Of a stretch of DNA of 64,000 nucleotides, positions 12,785 through 26,561 are shown one piece after another. Every line of letters begins with the position of its first letter. Position 1 is the stretch's first letter. Both the position numbers and the translations under genes were made by a program. The notes under the pieces are model-generated. The model ran no database searches. It was not told the DNA's origin and saw only the letters and a program-made list of their open reading frames with translations. This DNA is from Hydractinia symbiolongicarpus (Eukaryota; Cnidaria; Hydrozoa; Anthoathecata; Hydractiniidae), in the NCBI RefSeq assembly GCF_029227915.1, contig NC_079875.1, positions 40,383,201 through 40,447,200 of the forward strand, read 5' to 3'.

Positions 12785-15110
12785 ATTTTTCTGATATTAC
12801 TAGGTTGCATCGCTCTTAACAATGAAACGATTGACTGTGGGAGTTAATTGAGCTAACTTTGGACTGTCACCTGATAAATGTGATAAAAGAGACAATTGGA
12901 GTCCAAGAAAAAACATCCTTCTTAATTTCACATGATTGCCGAAACTCAGCGATAACACTGGGCTCTGTGGTAGCGCTTCATTTAAGAATTATGATAAAAA
13001 AAGTCATTTTTTTGTTGTGGGACCAATCCTAGCCGTTAGCGCACGTTGAAGAAAAAGCGACAGTTTCAAAAACTACATTTCATTGACTTTCTAACGGTGT
13101 CAGTCCGTTTGAGTTACAACGGTTGTGTGACATATTCGTACGAACATGTATTTAGCGATATTTGATTGATATTACTAGGTTGCATCGCTTTTAACAATGA
13201 AACGTTGACTGTGGAACTTAATTGAACTAACTTGGGACTCTGGCCTGTTAAATGTGATAAAGGAGACAATTGGACTCCAAGAAATAACATTCTTGTTAAC
13301 TTGAAATGATTGCCGAAACTCAACGATTACACTGGGCTCTGTGGTAGCGCTTCATTTAAGAATTATGATAAAAAAAGTCATTTTTTTATTGTGGGACCAA
13401 TCCTAGTCATTATCGCGCGCTGAGGAAATAGCGACAGTTTCAAAAACTACATTTCATTGACTTTCTAACGGTGTCAGTCCGTTTGAGTTTCAACGGTTGT
13501 GTCACATATTCATACCAACATGTATTTAGCGATATTTTTTTGATATTACTAGGTTGCATCGCTTTTAACAATGAAACGTTGACTGTGGGACTTAATTGAA
13601 CTAACTTTGGACTGTGACCTAATAAATGTGATAAATGAGACAATTGGACTCCAAGAAATAACATTCTTCTTAATTTGACGTGATTGCCGGAACTCAGCGA
13701 TTACACTGGCCGCTGTGGTAGCGGTTCATTTAAAAGTGTAGATAAATAAGTCATTTTTTACTGTGGGACCAATCCTATCCGTTATCGCGTGCTGAAGAAA
13801 TAGCGACAGTTTCAAAAACTACAATTCATTCACTTTCTAACGGTGTCAGTCCCTTTCAGTTACAACGGTTTGGTCGCAAATACGTACCAACATGTATTTA
13901 GCTATATTTTTCTGATATTACTAGGTTGCGTCGCTTTTAACGATGAAACGATTGACTGTGGGACTTAATTGAACTAACTTTGGGCTGTCTCCTGATAAAT
14001 GTGATAAAGGAGACAATTGGACTCCAAGAAATAACATTCTTGTTAACTTGACATGATTGCCGAAACTCAGCGATTACCACTGGGCTTTGTGGTAGCGCTT
14101 CATTTAAGACTTAAGATAAAAAAAGTCATTTCTTTATTGTGGGACCAATCCTAGCCGTTATCGCGCGCTAAAGAAATAGCGACAGTTTCAAGAAATATAT
14201 TTCATTGAATTTCTAACGGTGTCAGTCCCTTTCACTTACAACGGTTTGGTCACATATTCGTACCAACATGCATTTAACGATCTTTTTCTGATATTACCAG
14301 GTTGCATCGCTTTTAACTATGAAACGATTGACTGTGGGACTTAATTGAGTTAACTTTGGACTGTCACCTGATAAATGTGATAAAGGAGACAATTGGACTC
14401 CAAGAAAAAACATTCTTCTTAATTTGACATGATTGCCGAAAGTCAGCGATTACACTGGGCTCTGTGGTAGCGTTTCATTTAAGAATTATGATAAAAAAAG
14501 TCATTTTTTTATTGTGGGACCAATCCTAGCCATTATCGGGCGCTGAGGAAATAGCGACAGTTTCAAAAACTACATTTCATTGACTTTCTAACGGTGTCAG
14601 TCCGTTTGAGTTACAACGGTTGGGTAACATATTTGTACCAACATGTATTTAGCGATATTTTTCTGATATTACTAGGTTGCATGGCTTTTAACAATGAAAC
14701 GAGTGACTGTGGGACTTAATTGAGCTAACTTTGGACTGTGACCTGATAAATGTGATAAATGAGACAAATGGATTCAAAGAAATAACATTCTTGTTAACTT
14801 GACGTGATTGCCAGAACTCAGCGAATACACAAGGCTCTGTGGTAGCGCTTCATTTAAGATTTTAGATAAATACGTCTTTTTTTACTGTGGGACCAATCCT
14901 AACCGTTATCGCGCGCTGAAGAAATAGCGACAGTTTTAAAAACTACAATTCATTGACTTTCTAACGGTGTCAGTCCCTTTCACTTACAACGGTTTGGTCA
15001 CATATTCGTACCAACATGCATTTAACGATCTTTTTCTGATATTACCAGGTTGCATCGCTTTTAACTATGAAACGATTGACTGTGGGACTTAATTGAGCTA
15101 ACTTTGGACT
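12785..15110 (+). repeat. Copy of segment 2690-5015 (offset about 10095)
   Basis: Just over six monomers repeat the HOR copy 2 region and the following 'ccctttcacttac' monomers in the same order. The matches include 'cgctcttaacaatg', 'gtacgaacatg', 'gtcgcaaatacgtacc', 'tcaagaaatatatttc' and 'gaaacgagtgactg'. At about 15110 the match stops: 5015 continues 'ctgtcacctg', whereas this copy continues 'ctgtgaactg'. Confidence 0.87.
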
Positions 15111-15790
15111 GTGAACTGATAAATGTGATAAATGAGACAAATGGAATCAAAGAAATAACATTCTTGTTAACTTGACGTGATTGCCGGAACTCAGCGATTA
15201 CACTGGGCACTGTGGTAGCGCTTCATTTAAAAATTAAGCTAAAAAAAGTTATTTTTTTACTGTGGGACCTATCCTAGCCGTTAGCGCGCGTTGAAGAAAA
15301 AGCGACAGTTTCAAAAACTACATTTCATTGACTTTCTAACGGTGTCAGTCCGTTTGAGTTACAACGGTTGAGTCACATACTCGTACCAACATGTATTTAG
15401 CGACATTTTTCTGATATTACTAGGTTGCATCGCTTTTAATAATGAAACGTTGACTGTGGAACTTAATTGAACTAACTTTGGACTGTGACCTGATAAATGT
15501 GATAAATGGGACAATTGGACTCCAAGAAATAACATTCTTCTTAATTTGACGTGATTGCCGGAACTCAGCGATTACACTTGGCTCTGTGGTAGCGCTTCAT
15601 TTAAAAATTAAGTTAAAAAAAGTTATTTTTTTACTGTGGGACCTTTCCTAGCCGTTAGCGCGCGTTGAAGAAAAAGCGACAGTTTCAAAAACTACATTTC
15701 ATTGACTTTCTAACGGTGTCAGTCCGTTTGAGTTACAACGGTTGCGTCACATACTCGTACCAACATGTATTTAGCGATATTTTTGTGATA
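15111..15790 (+). repeat. Segment matching 528-1210
   Basis: Immediately after the junction near 15110 the sequence follows 528-1210 (also 11371-12053), with 'ctgtgaactgat', 'gacaaatggaatc' and 'cttttaataatgaaacg'. The step from a 5015-like to a 528-like context marks a recombination junction within one monomer. Confidence 0.82.
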
Positions 15791-17049
15791 TTACTAGGTT
15801 GCATCGCTTTTAACTATGAAACCATTGACTGTGGGACTTAATTGAGCTAACTTTGGACTGTCACCTGATAAATGTGATAAAAGAGACAATTGGACTTCAA
15901 GAAAAAACATTCTTCTTAATTTGACGTGATTGCCGGAGCTCAGCGATTACATTGGGCACTGTGGTAGCGCTTCATTTAAAAATTAAGCTAAAAAAAGCCC
16001 TTTTTTTTACTGTGGGACCTATCCTAGCCGTTAGCGCGCGTTGAAGAAAAAGCGACAGTTTCAAAAACTACATTTCATTGACTTTGTAACGGTGTCAGTC
16101 CGTTTGAGTTACAACGGTTGAGTCACATATTCGTACCAACATGTATTTAGCGATATTTTTCTGATTTTACTAGGTTGCATCGCTTTTAACTATGAAACCA
16201 TTGACTGTGGGACTTAATTAAGCTAACTTTGGACTGTCACCTGATAAATGTGATAAAAGAGACAATTGGACTCCAAGAAATAACATTCTTCTTAATTTGA
16301 CGTGATTGAGGGAACTCAGCGATTACACTGGGCTCTGTGGTAGCGCTTCATTTAAGAATTAAGATAAAAAAGTCAATTTTTTATTGCGGGACCAATCATA
16401 GCCATTATCTCGCGCTGAAGAAATAGCGGCAGTTTCAAAAACTACATTTCATTGACTTTCTAACGGTGTCAGTCCGTTTGAGTTACAACGGTTGGGTCAC
16501 ATATTCGTACCAACATGTATTTAGCGATATTTTTCTGATATTACTAGGTTGCATCGCTTTTAACAATGAAACGATTGACTGTGGGACTTAATTGAGCTAA
16601 CTTTGGACTGTCACCTGATAAATGTGATAAATAAGACAATTGGACTCCAAGAAATAACATTCTTCTTAATTTGACGTGATTGCCGGAACTCAGCGATTAC
16701 ACTGGGCTCTGTGGTAGCGCTTCAATTAAGAATTAAGATAAAAAAGTCATTTTTTTATTGCGGGACCAATCCTAGCCATTATCTCGCGCTGAAGAAATAG
16801 CGGCAGTTTCAAAAACTACATTTCATTGACTTTCTAACGGTGTCAGTCCGTTTAAGTTACAACGGTTGGGTCACATATTCGTACCAACATGTATTTAGCC
16901 ATATTTTTCTGATATTACCAGGTTGCATCGCTTTTAACAATGAAACGATTGACTGTGGGACTTAATTGAGCTAACTTTGGACTGTGACCTGATAAATGTG
17001 ATAAATGAGACAATTGGACTCCAAGAAATAACATTCTTGTTAATTTGAC
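15791..17049 (+). repeat. Satellite monomers including a 'ggcag' doublet
   Basis: About three and a half monomers. Two successive ones (near 16400 and 16774) share 'attatctcgcgctgaag' and 'aatagcggcag', so they look like neighbours that arose by duplication. The left part relates to 12230-12700. Nothing else is visible. Confidence 0.8.
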
Positions 17050-17624
17050 GTGATTGCCGGAACTCAGCGATTACACTGGGCACTGTGGTAGCGCTTCATT
17101 TAAAAATTAAGATACAAAAAGTCATTTTTTTATTGTGGGACCAATCCTAGCCGTTATCGCCCGCTAAAGAAATAGCGACAGTTTCAAGAACTACATTTCA
17201 TTGACTTTCTAACGGTGTCAGTCCGTTTGAGTTACAACGGTTGGGTCACATATTCGTACCAACATATATTTAGCGATATTTTTCTGATATTACTAGGTTG
17301 CATCGCTTTTAACTATGAAACGATTGACTGTGGGACTTAATTGAGCTAACTTTGGATTGTCACCTTATAAATGTGATAAAAGAGACAATTGGACTCCAAG
17401 AAAAAACATTCTTCTTAATTTCACATGATTGCCGAAACTCAGCGATTGCACTGGGCTCTGTGGTAGCGCTTCATTTAAGAATTATGATAAAAAAGTCATT
17501 TTTTTATTGTGGGACCAATCCTAGCCATTATCGCGCGCTGAGGAAATAGCGACGGTTTCAAAAACTACATTTCATTGACTTTCTAACGGTGTCAGTCCGT
17601 TTGAGTTTCAACGGTTGTGTCACA
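17050..17624 (+). repeat. Left flank of the six-monomer duplication; repeated about 4861 bp downstream
   Basis: This segment shares the rare 'accaacatatatttagc' and 'actttggattgtcacc' with 22110-22480, at an offset of 4861 bases (thirteen monomers). The same offset holds on to about 18140/23000. Confidence 0.8.
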
Positions 17625-19867
17625 TATTCGTACCAACATGTATTTAGCGATATTTTTTTGATATTACTAGGTTGCATCGCTTTTAACAATGAAACGTTGA
17701 CTGTGGGACTTAATTGAACTAACTTTGGACTGTGACCTGATAAATGTGATAAATGAGACAATTGGACTCCAAGAAATAACATTCTTCTTAATTTGACGTG
17801 ATTGCCGGAACTCGGCGATTACACTGGGCTCTGTGGTAGCGCTTCAATTAAGAATTAAGATAAAAAAGTCATTTTTTTATTGCGGGACCAATCCTAGCCA
17901 TTATCTCGCGCTGAAGAAATAGCGGCAGTTTCAAAAACTACATTTCATTGACTTTCTAACGGTGTAAGTCCGTTTGAGTTACAACGGTTGGGTCACATAT
18001 TCGTACCAACATGTATTTAGCGATATTTTTCTGATATTACTAGGTTGCATCGCTTTTAACAATGAAACGATTGACTGTGGGACTTAATTGAGCTAACTTC
18101 GGACTGTGACCTGAAAAATGTGATAAATGAGACAATTGGACTCCAATAAAAAACGTTCTTCTTAATTTGACATGATTGCCGAAACTCAGCGATTACACTG
18201 GGCACTGTGGTAGCGCTTCATTTAAAAATTAAGCTAGAAAAAGTCATTTTTTTACTGTGGGACCTATCGTAGCCGTTAACGCGCGTTGTAGAAAAAGCGA
18301 CAGTTTCAAAAACTACATTTCATTGACTTTCTAACAGTGTCAGTCCGTTTGAGTTACAACGGTTGGGTCACATATTCGTACCAACATGTATTTAGCGATA
18401 TTTTTCTGATATTACTAGGTTGCATCGCTTTTAACTATGAAACGAATGACTGTGGGACTTATTTGAGCTAACTTCGGACTGTCACCTGATAAATGTGATA
18501 AAGGAGACAATTGGACTCCTAGAAAAAACATTCTTCTTAATTTGACATGATTGCCGAAACTCAGCGATTACACTGGGCTCTGTGGTAGCGATTCATTTAG
18601 AAATTATGATAAAAAAGTCATTTTTTTATTGTGGGACCAATCCTAGCCATTATCGCGCGCTGAGGAAATAGCGACAGTTTCAAAAACTACATTTCATTGA
18701 CTTTCTAACGGTGTCAGTCCGTTTGAGTTACAACGGTTGTGTCACATATTCGTACCAACATGTATTTAGCGATATTTTTTTGATATTACTAGGTTGCATC
18801 GCTTTTAACAATGAAACGTTGACTGTGGGACTTAATTGAACTAACTTTGGACTGTGACCTGATAAATGTGATAAATGAGACAATTGGACTCTAAGAAATA
18901 ACATTCTTCTTAATTTGACGTGATTGCCGGAACTCAGCGATTACACTGGGCTCTGTGGTAGCGCTTCATTTAAGAATTAAGATAAAAAGTCATTTTTTTA
19001 TTGTGGGACCTATCGTAGCCGTTAACGCGCGTTGTAGAAAAAGCGACAGTTTCAAAAACTACATTTCATTTACTTTTAACAGTGTCAGTCCGTTTGAGTT
19101 ACAACGGTTGGGTAACATATTCGTACCAACATGTATTTAGCGATATTTTTCTGATATTACTAGGTTGCATCGCTTTTAACTATGAAACGAATGACTGTGG
19201 GATTAATTTGAGCTAACTTTGGACTGTCACCTGATAAATGTGATAAATGAGACAATTGGACTCCAAGAAATAACATTCTTGTTAATTTGACGTGATTGCC
19301 GGAACTCAGCGATTACACTGGGCACTGTGGTAGCGCTTCATTTAAAACTTAAGATACAAAAAGTCATTTTTTTATTGTGGGACCAATCCTAGCCGTTGTC
19401 GCGCGCTAAAGAAATAGCGACAGTTTCAAGAACTACATTTCATTGACTTTCTAACGGTGTCAGTCCGTTTGAGTTACAACGGTTGTGTCACATATTTGTA
19501 CCAACATGTATTTAGCGATATTTTTCTGATATTACTAGGTTGCATCGCTTTTAACTATGAAACGATTGACTGTGGGATTTAATTGAGCTAACTTTGGACT
19601 GTCACCTGATAAATGTGATAAAAGAGACAATTGGACTCCAAGAAATAACATTCTTGTTAATTTGACGTGATTGCCGGAACTCAGCGATTACACTGGGCAC
19701 TGTGGTAGCGCTTCATTTAAAAATTAAGATACAAAAAGTCATTTTTTTATTGTGGGACCAATCCTAGCCGTTATCGCCCGCTAAAGAAATAGCGACAGTT
19801 TCAAGAACTACATTTCATTGACTTTCTAACGGTGTCAGTCCGTTTGAGTTACAACGGTTGGGTCACA
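17625..19867 (+). repeat. Six-monomer HOR (2243 bp), copy 1
   Basis: This stretch and the next differ at no position I compared at an offset of 2243 bases. Shared rare variants include 'ctcggcgattacac' (17811), 'ccaataaaaaacgttc', 'cgtagccgttaacgcg', 'gaaacgaatgactg', 'catttacttttaacagtg' and 'gggattaatttgagc'. The left boundary lies in a common region between about 17600 and 17650. Confidence 0.9.
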
Positions 19868-22110
19868 TATTCGTACCAACATGTATTTAGCGATATTTTT
19901 TTGATATTACTAGGTTGCATCGCTTTTAACAATGAAACGTTGACTGTGGGACTTAATTGAACTAACTTTGGACTGTGACCTGATAAATGTGATAAATGAG
20001 ACAATTGGACTCCAAGAAATAACATTCTTCTTAATTTGACGTGATTGCCGGAACTCGGCGATTACACTGGGCTCTGTGGTAGCGCTTCAATTAAGAATTA
20101 AGATAAAAAAGTCATTTTTTTATTGCGGGACCAATCCTAGCCATTATCTCGCGCTGAAGAAATAGCGGCAGTTTCAAAAACTACATTTCATTGACTTTCT
20201 AACGGTGTAAGTCCGTTTGAGTTACAACGGTTGGGTCACATATTCGTACCAACATGTATTTAGCGATATTTTTCTGATATTACTAGGTTGCATCGCTTTT
20301 AACAATGAAACGATTGACTGTGGGACTTAATTGAGCTAACTTCGGACTGTGACCTGAAAAATGTGATAAATGAGACAATTGGACTCCAATAAAAAACGTT
20401 CTTCTTAATTTGACATGATTGCCGAAACTCAGCGATTACACTGGGCACTGTGGTAGCGCTTCATTTAAAAATTAAGCTAGAAAAAGTCATTTTTTTACTG
20501 TGGGACCTATCGTAGCCGTTAACGCGCGTTGTAGAAAAAGCGACAGTTTCAAAAACTACATTTCATTGACTTTCTAACAGTGTCAGTCCGTTTGAGTTAC
20601 AACGGTTGGGTCACATATTCGTACCAACATGTATTTAGCGATATTTTTCTGATATTACTAGGTTGCATCGCTTTTAACTATGAAACGAATGACTGTGGGA
20701 CTTATTTGAGCTAACTTCGGACTGTCACCTGATAAATGTGATAAAGGAGACAATTGGACTCCTAGAAAAAACATTCTTCTTAATTTGACATGATTGCCGA
20801 AACTCAGCGATTACACTGGGCTCTGTGGTAGCGATTCATTTAGAAATTATGATAAAAAAGTCATTTTTTTATTGTGGGACCAATCCTAGCCATTATCGCG
20901 CGCTGAGGAAATAGCGACAGTTTCAAAAACTACATTTCATTGACTTTCTAACGGTGTCAGTCCGTTTGAGTTACAACGGTTGTGTCACATATTCGTACCA
21001 ACATGTATTTAGCGATATTTTTTTGATATTACTAGGTTGCATCGCTTTTAACAATGAAACGTTGACTGTGGGACTTAATTGAACTAACTTTGGACTGTGA
21101 CCTGATAAATGTGATAAATGAGACAATTGGACTCTAAGAAATAACATTCTTCTTAATTTGACGTGATTGCCGGAACTCAGCGATTACACTGGGCTCTGTG
21201 GTAGCGCTTCATTTAAGAATTAAGATAAAAAGTCATTTTTTTATTGTGGGACCTATCGTAGCCGTTAACGCGCGTTGTAGAAAAAGCGACAGTTTCAAAA
21301 ACTACATTTCATTTACTTTTAACAGTGTCAGTCCGTTTGAGTTACAACGGTTGGGTAACATATTCGTACCAACATGTATTTAGCGATATTTTTCTGATAT
21401 TACTAGGTTGCATCGCTTTTAACTATGAAACGAATGACTGTGGGATTAATTTGAGCTAACTTTGGACTGTCACCTGATAAATGTGATAAATGAGACAATT
21501 GGACTCCAAGAAATAACATTCTTGTTAATTTGACGTGATTGCCGGAACTCAGCGATTACACTGGGCACTGTGGTAGCGCTTCATTTAAAACTTAAGATAC
21601 AAAAAGTCATTTTTTTATTGTGGGACCAATCCTAGCCGTTGTCGCGCGCTAAAGAAATAGCGACAGTTTCAAGAACTACATTTCATTGACTTTCTAACGG
21701 TGTCAGTCCGTTTGAGTTACAACGGTTGTGTCACATATTTGTACCAACATGTATTTAGCGATATTTTTCTGATATTACTAGGTTGCATCGCTTTTAACTA
21801 TGAAACGATTGACTGTGGGATTTAATTGAGCTAACTTTGGACTGTCACCTGATAAATGTGATAAAAGAGACAATTGGACTCCAAGAAATAACATTCTTGT
21901 TAATTTGACGTGATTGCCGGAACTCAGCGATTACACTGGGCACTGTGGTAGCGCTTCATTTAAAAATTAAGATACAAAAAGTCATTTTTTTATTGTGGGA
22001 CCAATCCTAGCCGTTATCGCCCGCTAAAGAAATAGCGACAGTTTCAAGAACTACATTTCATTGACTTTCTAACGGTGTCAGTCCGTTTGAGTTACAACGG
22101 TTGGGTCACA
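19868..22110 (+). repeat. Six-monomer HOR (2243 bp), copy 2
   Basis: This is a near-perfect second copy of 17625-19867. The copies part company near 22124, where this one continues 'accaacatatatttagc' while copy 1 runs into copy 2's start. Such high identity points to a very recent duplication, or to an assembly duplication that only long reads can exclude. Confidence 0.9.
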
Positions 22111-23189
22111 TATTCGTACCAACATATATTTAGCGATATTTTTCTGATATTACTAGGTTGCATCGCTTTTAACTATGAAAAGATTGACTGTGGGACTTAA
22201 TTGAGCTAACTTTGGATTGTCACCTGAAAAATGTGATAAAAGAGACAATTGGACTCCAAGAAAAAACATTCTTCCTAATTTCACATGATTGCCGAAACTC
22301 AGCGATTGCACTGGGCTCTGTGGTAGCGCTTCATTTAAGAATTATGATAAAAAAAGTCATTTTTTTATTGTGGGACCAATCCTAGCCATTATCGAGCGCT
22401 GAGGAAATAGCGACAGTTTCAAAAACTACATTTCATTGACTTTCTAACGGTGTCAGTCCGTTTGAGTTTCAACGGTTGTGCCACATATTCGTACCAACAT
22501 GTATTTAGCGATATTTTTTTGATATTACTAGGTTGCATCGCTTTTAACAATGAAACGTTGACTGTGGGACTTAATTGAACTAACTTTGGACTGTGACCTG
22601 ATAAATGTGATAAATGAGACAATTGGACTCCAAGAAATAACATTCTTCTTAATTTGACGTGATTGCCGGAACTCGGCGATTACACTGGGCTCTGTGGTAG
22701 CGCTTCAATTAAGAATTAAGATAAAAAAGTCATTTTTTTATTGCGGGACCAATCCTAGCCATTATCTCGCGCTGAAGAAATAGCGGCAGTTTCAAAAACT
22801 ACATTTCATTGACTTTCTAACGGTGTAAGTCCGTTTGAGTTACAACGGTTGGGTCACATATTCGTACCAACATGTATTTAGCGATATTTTTCTGATATTA
22901 CTAGGTTGCATCGCTTTTAACAATGAAACGATTGACTGTGGGACTTAATTGAGCTAACTTTGGACTGTGACCTGATAAATGTGATAAATGAGACAATTGG
23001 ACTCCAATAAAAAACGTTCTTCTTAATTTGACATGATTGCCGAAACTCAGCGATTACACTGGGCACTGTGGTAGCGCTTCATTTAAAAATTAAGCTAGAA
23101 AAAGTCATTTTTTTACTGTGGGACCTATCGTAGCCGTTAACACGCGTTGTAGAAAAAGCGACAGTTTCAAAAACTACATTTCATTGACT
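22111..23189 (+). repeat. Continuation matching 17250-18140
   Basis: About three monomers follow the 17250-18140 series, including a class B monomer with 'ctcggcgattacac' at 22672. A few private changes appear, such as 'gttgtgccacatattc' and 'gaaaagattgactg'. The right end passes into a 'gtcagtctctttcag' monomer. Confidence 0.78.
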
Positions 23190-25546
23190 TTCTAACGGTG
23201 TCAGTCTCTTTCAGTTACAAGGGTTTGGTCACAAATACGTACCAACATGTATTTAGCGATATTTTTCTGATATTACTAGGTTGCGTCGCCTTTAACTATG
23301 AAACGATTGACTGTGGGACTTAATTGAACTAACTTTGGACTGTCTCCTGATAAATGTGATAAGGGAGACAATTGGACTCCAAGAAATAACATTCTTGTTA
23401 ACTTGACACGATTGCCGAAACTCAGCGATTACACTGGGCTCTGTGGTAGCGCTTCATTTAAGAATTAAGATAAGAAAGTCATTTTTTATTGCAGGACCAA
23501 TCCTAGCCGTTATCGCGCGCTAAAGAAATAGCGACAGTTTCAAGAACTACATTTTATTGACTTTCTAACGGTGTCAGTCCGTTTGAGTTACAACGGTTGG
23601 GTCACATATTCGTACCAACATGTATTTAGCGATATTTTTCTGATGTTACCAGGTTGCATCGCTTTTAACTATGAAACGATTGACTGTGGGACTTAATTGA
23701 GCTAACTTTGGACTGTCACCTGATAAATGTGATAAATGAGACAATTGGACTCCAAGAAAAAACATTCTTCTTAATTTGACATGATAGCCGGAACTCAGCG
23801 ATTACACTGGGCACTGTGGTAGCGCTTCATTTAAGAATTAAGATAAAAAAGTCATTTTTTTATTGTGGGACCAATCCTAGCCGTTATCGCGCGCTAAAGA
23901 AATAGCGACAGTTTCAAGAACTACATTTCATTGACTTTCTAACGGTGTCAGTCCGTTTGAGTTACAACGGTTGGGTCACATATTCGTACCAACATGTATT
24001 TAGCGATATTTTTCTGATGTTACCAGGTTGCATCGCTTTTAACTATGAAACGATTGACTGTGGGACTTAATTGAGCTAACTTTGGACTGTCACCTGATAA
24101 ATGTGATAAATGAGACAATTGGACTCCAAGAAAAAACATTCTTCTTAATTTGACATGATAGCCGGAACTCAGCGATTACACTGGGCACTGTGGTAGCGCT
24201 TCATTTAAAAATTAAGCTAAAAAAAGTCATTCTTTTACTGTGGGACCTATCCTAGCCGTTAGCGCGCGTTGAAGAAAAAGCGACAGTTTCAAAAACTACA
24301 TTTCATTGACTTTGTAACAGTGTCAGTCCGTTTGAGTTACAACGGTTGGGTCACATATTCGTACCAACATGTATTTAGCGATATTTTTCTGATATTACTA
24401 GGTTGCATCGCTTTTAACTATGAAAAGATTGACTGTGGGACTTAATTGAGCTAACTTTGGACTGTCACCTGATAAATGTGATAAAAGAGACTATTGGACT
24501 CCAAGAAAAAACATTTTTCTTAATTTGACATTATTGCCGAAACTCAGCGATTACACTGGGCTCTGTAATAGCGCTTCATTTATGAATTAAGATAAAAAAA
24601 GTCATTTTTTTATTGTGGGACCAATCCTAGCCATTATTCTGCGCTGAGGAAATAGCGACAGTTTCAAAAACTACATTTCATTGACTTTCTAACGGTGTCA
24701 GTCCGTTTGAGTATCAACGGTTGTGTCACATCTTCGTACCAACATGTATTTAGCGATATTTTTGATATTACTAGGTTGCATCGCCTTTAACAACGAAACG
24801 TTGACTGTGGGACTTAATTGAACTAACTTTGGACTGTGACCTGATAAATGTGATAAATGAGACAATTGGACTCCTAGAAAAAACATTCTTCTTAATTTGA
24901 CATGATTGCCGAAACTCAGCGATTACACTGGGCTCTGTGGTAGCGATTCATTTAGAAATTATGATAAAAAAGTCATTTTTTTATTGTGGGACCAATCCTA
25001 GCCATTATCGCGCGCTGAGGAAATAGCGACAGTTTCACAAACTACATTTCATTGACTTTCTAACGGTGTCAGTCCGTTTGAGTTACAACGGTTGTGTCAC
25101 ATATTCGTACCAACATGTATTTAGCGATATTTTTTTGATATTACTAGGTTGCATCGCTTTTAACAATGAAACGTTGACTGTGGGACTTAATTGAACTAAC
25201 TTTGGACTGTGACCTGATAAATGTGATAAATGAGACAATTGGACTCCAAGAAATAACATTCTTCTTAATTTGACGTGATTGCCGGAACTCAGCTATTACA
25301 CTGGGCACTGTGGTAGCGCTTCATTTAAAAATTAAGCTAGAAAAAGTCATTTTTTTATTGTGCGACCAATCCTAGCCGTTAACGCGCGTTGTAGAAAAAG
25401 CGACAGTTTCAAAAACTACATTTCATTGACTTTCTAACGGTGTCAGTCCGTTTGAGTTACAACGGTTGGGTCACATATTCGTACCAACATGTATTTAGCG
25501 ATATTTTTCTGATATTACTAGGTTGCATCGCTTTTAACAATGAAAC
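23190..25546 (+). repeat. Block C copy 1, with one extra monomer
   Basis: The series begins with the distinctive 'gtcagtctctttcag' and 'aagggtttggtcac' monomer, then two monomers with 'ctgatgttaccagg' (23641, 24015), then monomers with 'gagactattgg', 'ctctgtaatagcgc', 'gagtatcaacgg' and a shortened 'gatatttttgatatt'. The same order recurs from about 26562. The offset is 3363-3372 at the left and 2990 at the right, so copy 2 has one monomer fewer. Confidence 0.82.
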
Positions 25547-26561
25547 GTTGACTGTGGGACTTAATTGAACTAACGTTGGACTGTGACCTGATAAATGTGA
25601 TAAATGAGACAATTGGACTCCAAGAAATAACATTCTTCTTAATTTGACGTGATTGCCGGAACTCGGCGATTACACTGGGCTCTGTGGTAGCGCTTCAATT
25701 AAGAATTAAGATAAAAAAGTCATTTTTTTTATTGCGGGACCAATCCTAGCCATTATCTCGCGCTGAAGAAATAGCGGCAGTTTCAAAAACTACATTTCAT
25801 TGACTTTCTAACGGTGTAAGTCCGTTTGAGTTACAACGGTTGGGTCACATATTCGTACCAACATGTATTTAGCGATATTTTTCTGATATTACTAGGTTGC
25901 ATCGCTTTTAACAATGAAACGATTGACTGTGGGACTTAATTGAGCTAACTTTGGACTGTCACCTCATAAATGTGATAAAAGAGACAATTGGACTCCGAGA
26001 AATAACATTCTTCTTAATTTGACGTGATTGCCGGAACTCAGCGATTACACTGGGCTCTGTGGTAGCACTTCATTTAAGAATTAAGATAAAAAGTCATTTT
26101 TTTATTGTGGGACCTATCGTAGCCGTTAACGGGCGTTGTAGAAAAAGCGACAGTTTTAAAAACTACATTTCATTGACTTTGTAACAGTGTCAGTCCGTTT
26201 GAGTTACAACGGTTGGGTCACATATTCGTACCAACATGTATTTAGCGATATTTTTCTGATATTACTAGGTTGCATCGCTTTTAACTATGAAACGAATGAC
26301 TGTGAGACTTAATTGAACTAACTTTGGACTGTGACCTGATAAATATGATAAATGAGACAATTGGACTCCAAGAAATAACATTCTTGTTAATTTGACGTGA
26401 TTGCCGGAACTCAGCGATTACACTGGCCGCTGTGGTAGCGCTTCATTTAAGGGTTTAGATAAATAAGTCATTTTTTACTGTGGGACCAATCCTATCCGTT
26501 TTCGCGCGCTGAAGAAATAGCGACAGTTTGAAAAACTGCATTTCATTGACTTTCTAACGGT
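25547..26561 (+). repeat. Spacer monomers between block C copies
   Basis: Nearly three monomers separate the two block C copies. They include a 'ctcggcg' monomer (25662) like those at 17811, 20054 and 22672, and one ending in 'agggtttagataaataag' with 'gacagtttgaaaaactgc', a form seen again near 31690, 33930, 35050 and 37290. Confidence 0.78.

Noticed and set aside
17625-22110. Dispersed segmental duplication containing genes
   Set aside because: The duplicated unit is six satellite monomers and nothing else.
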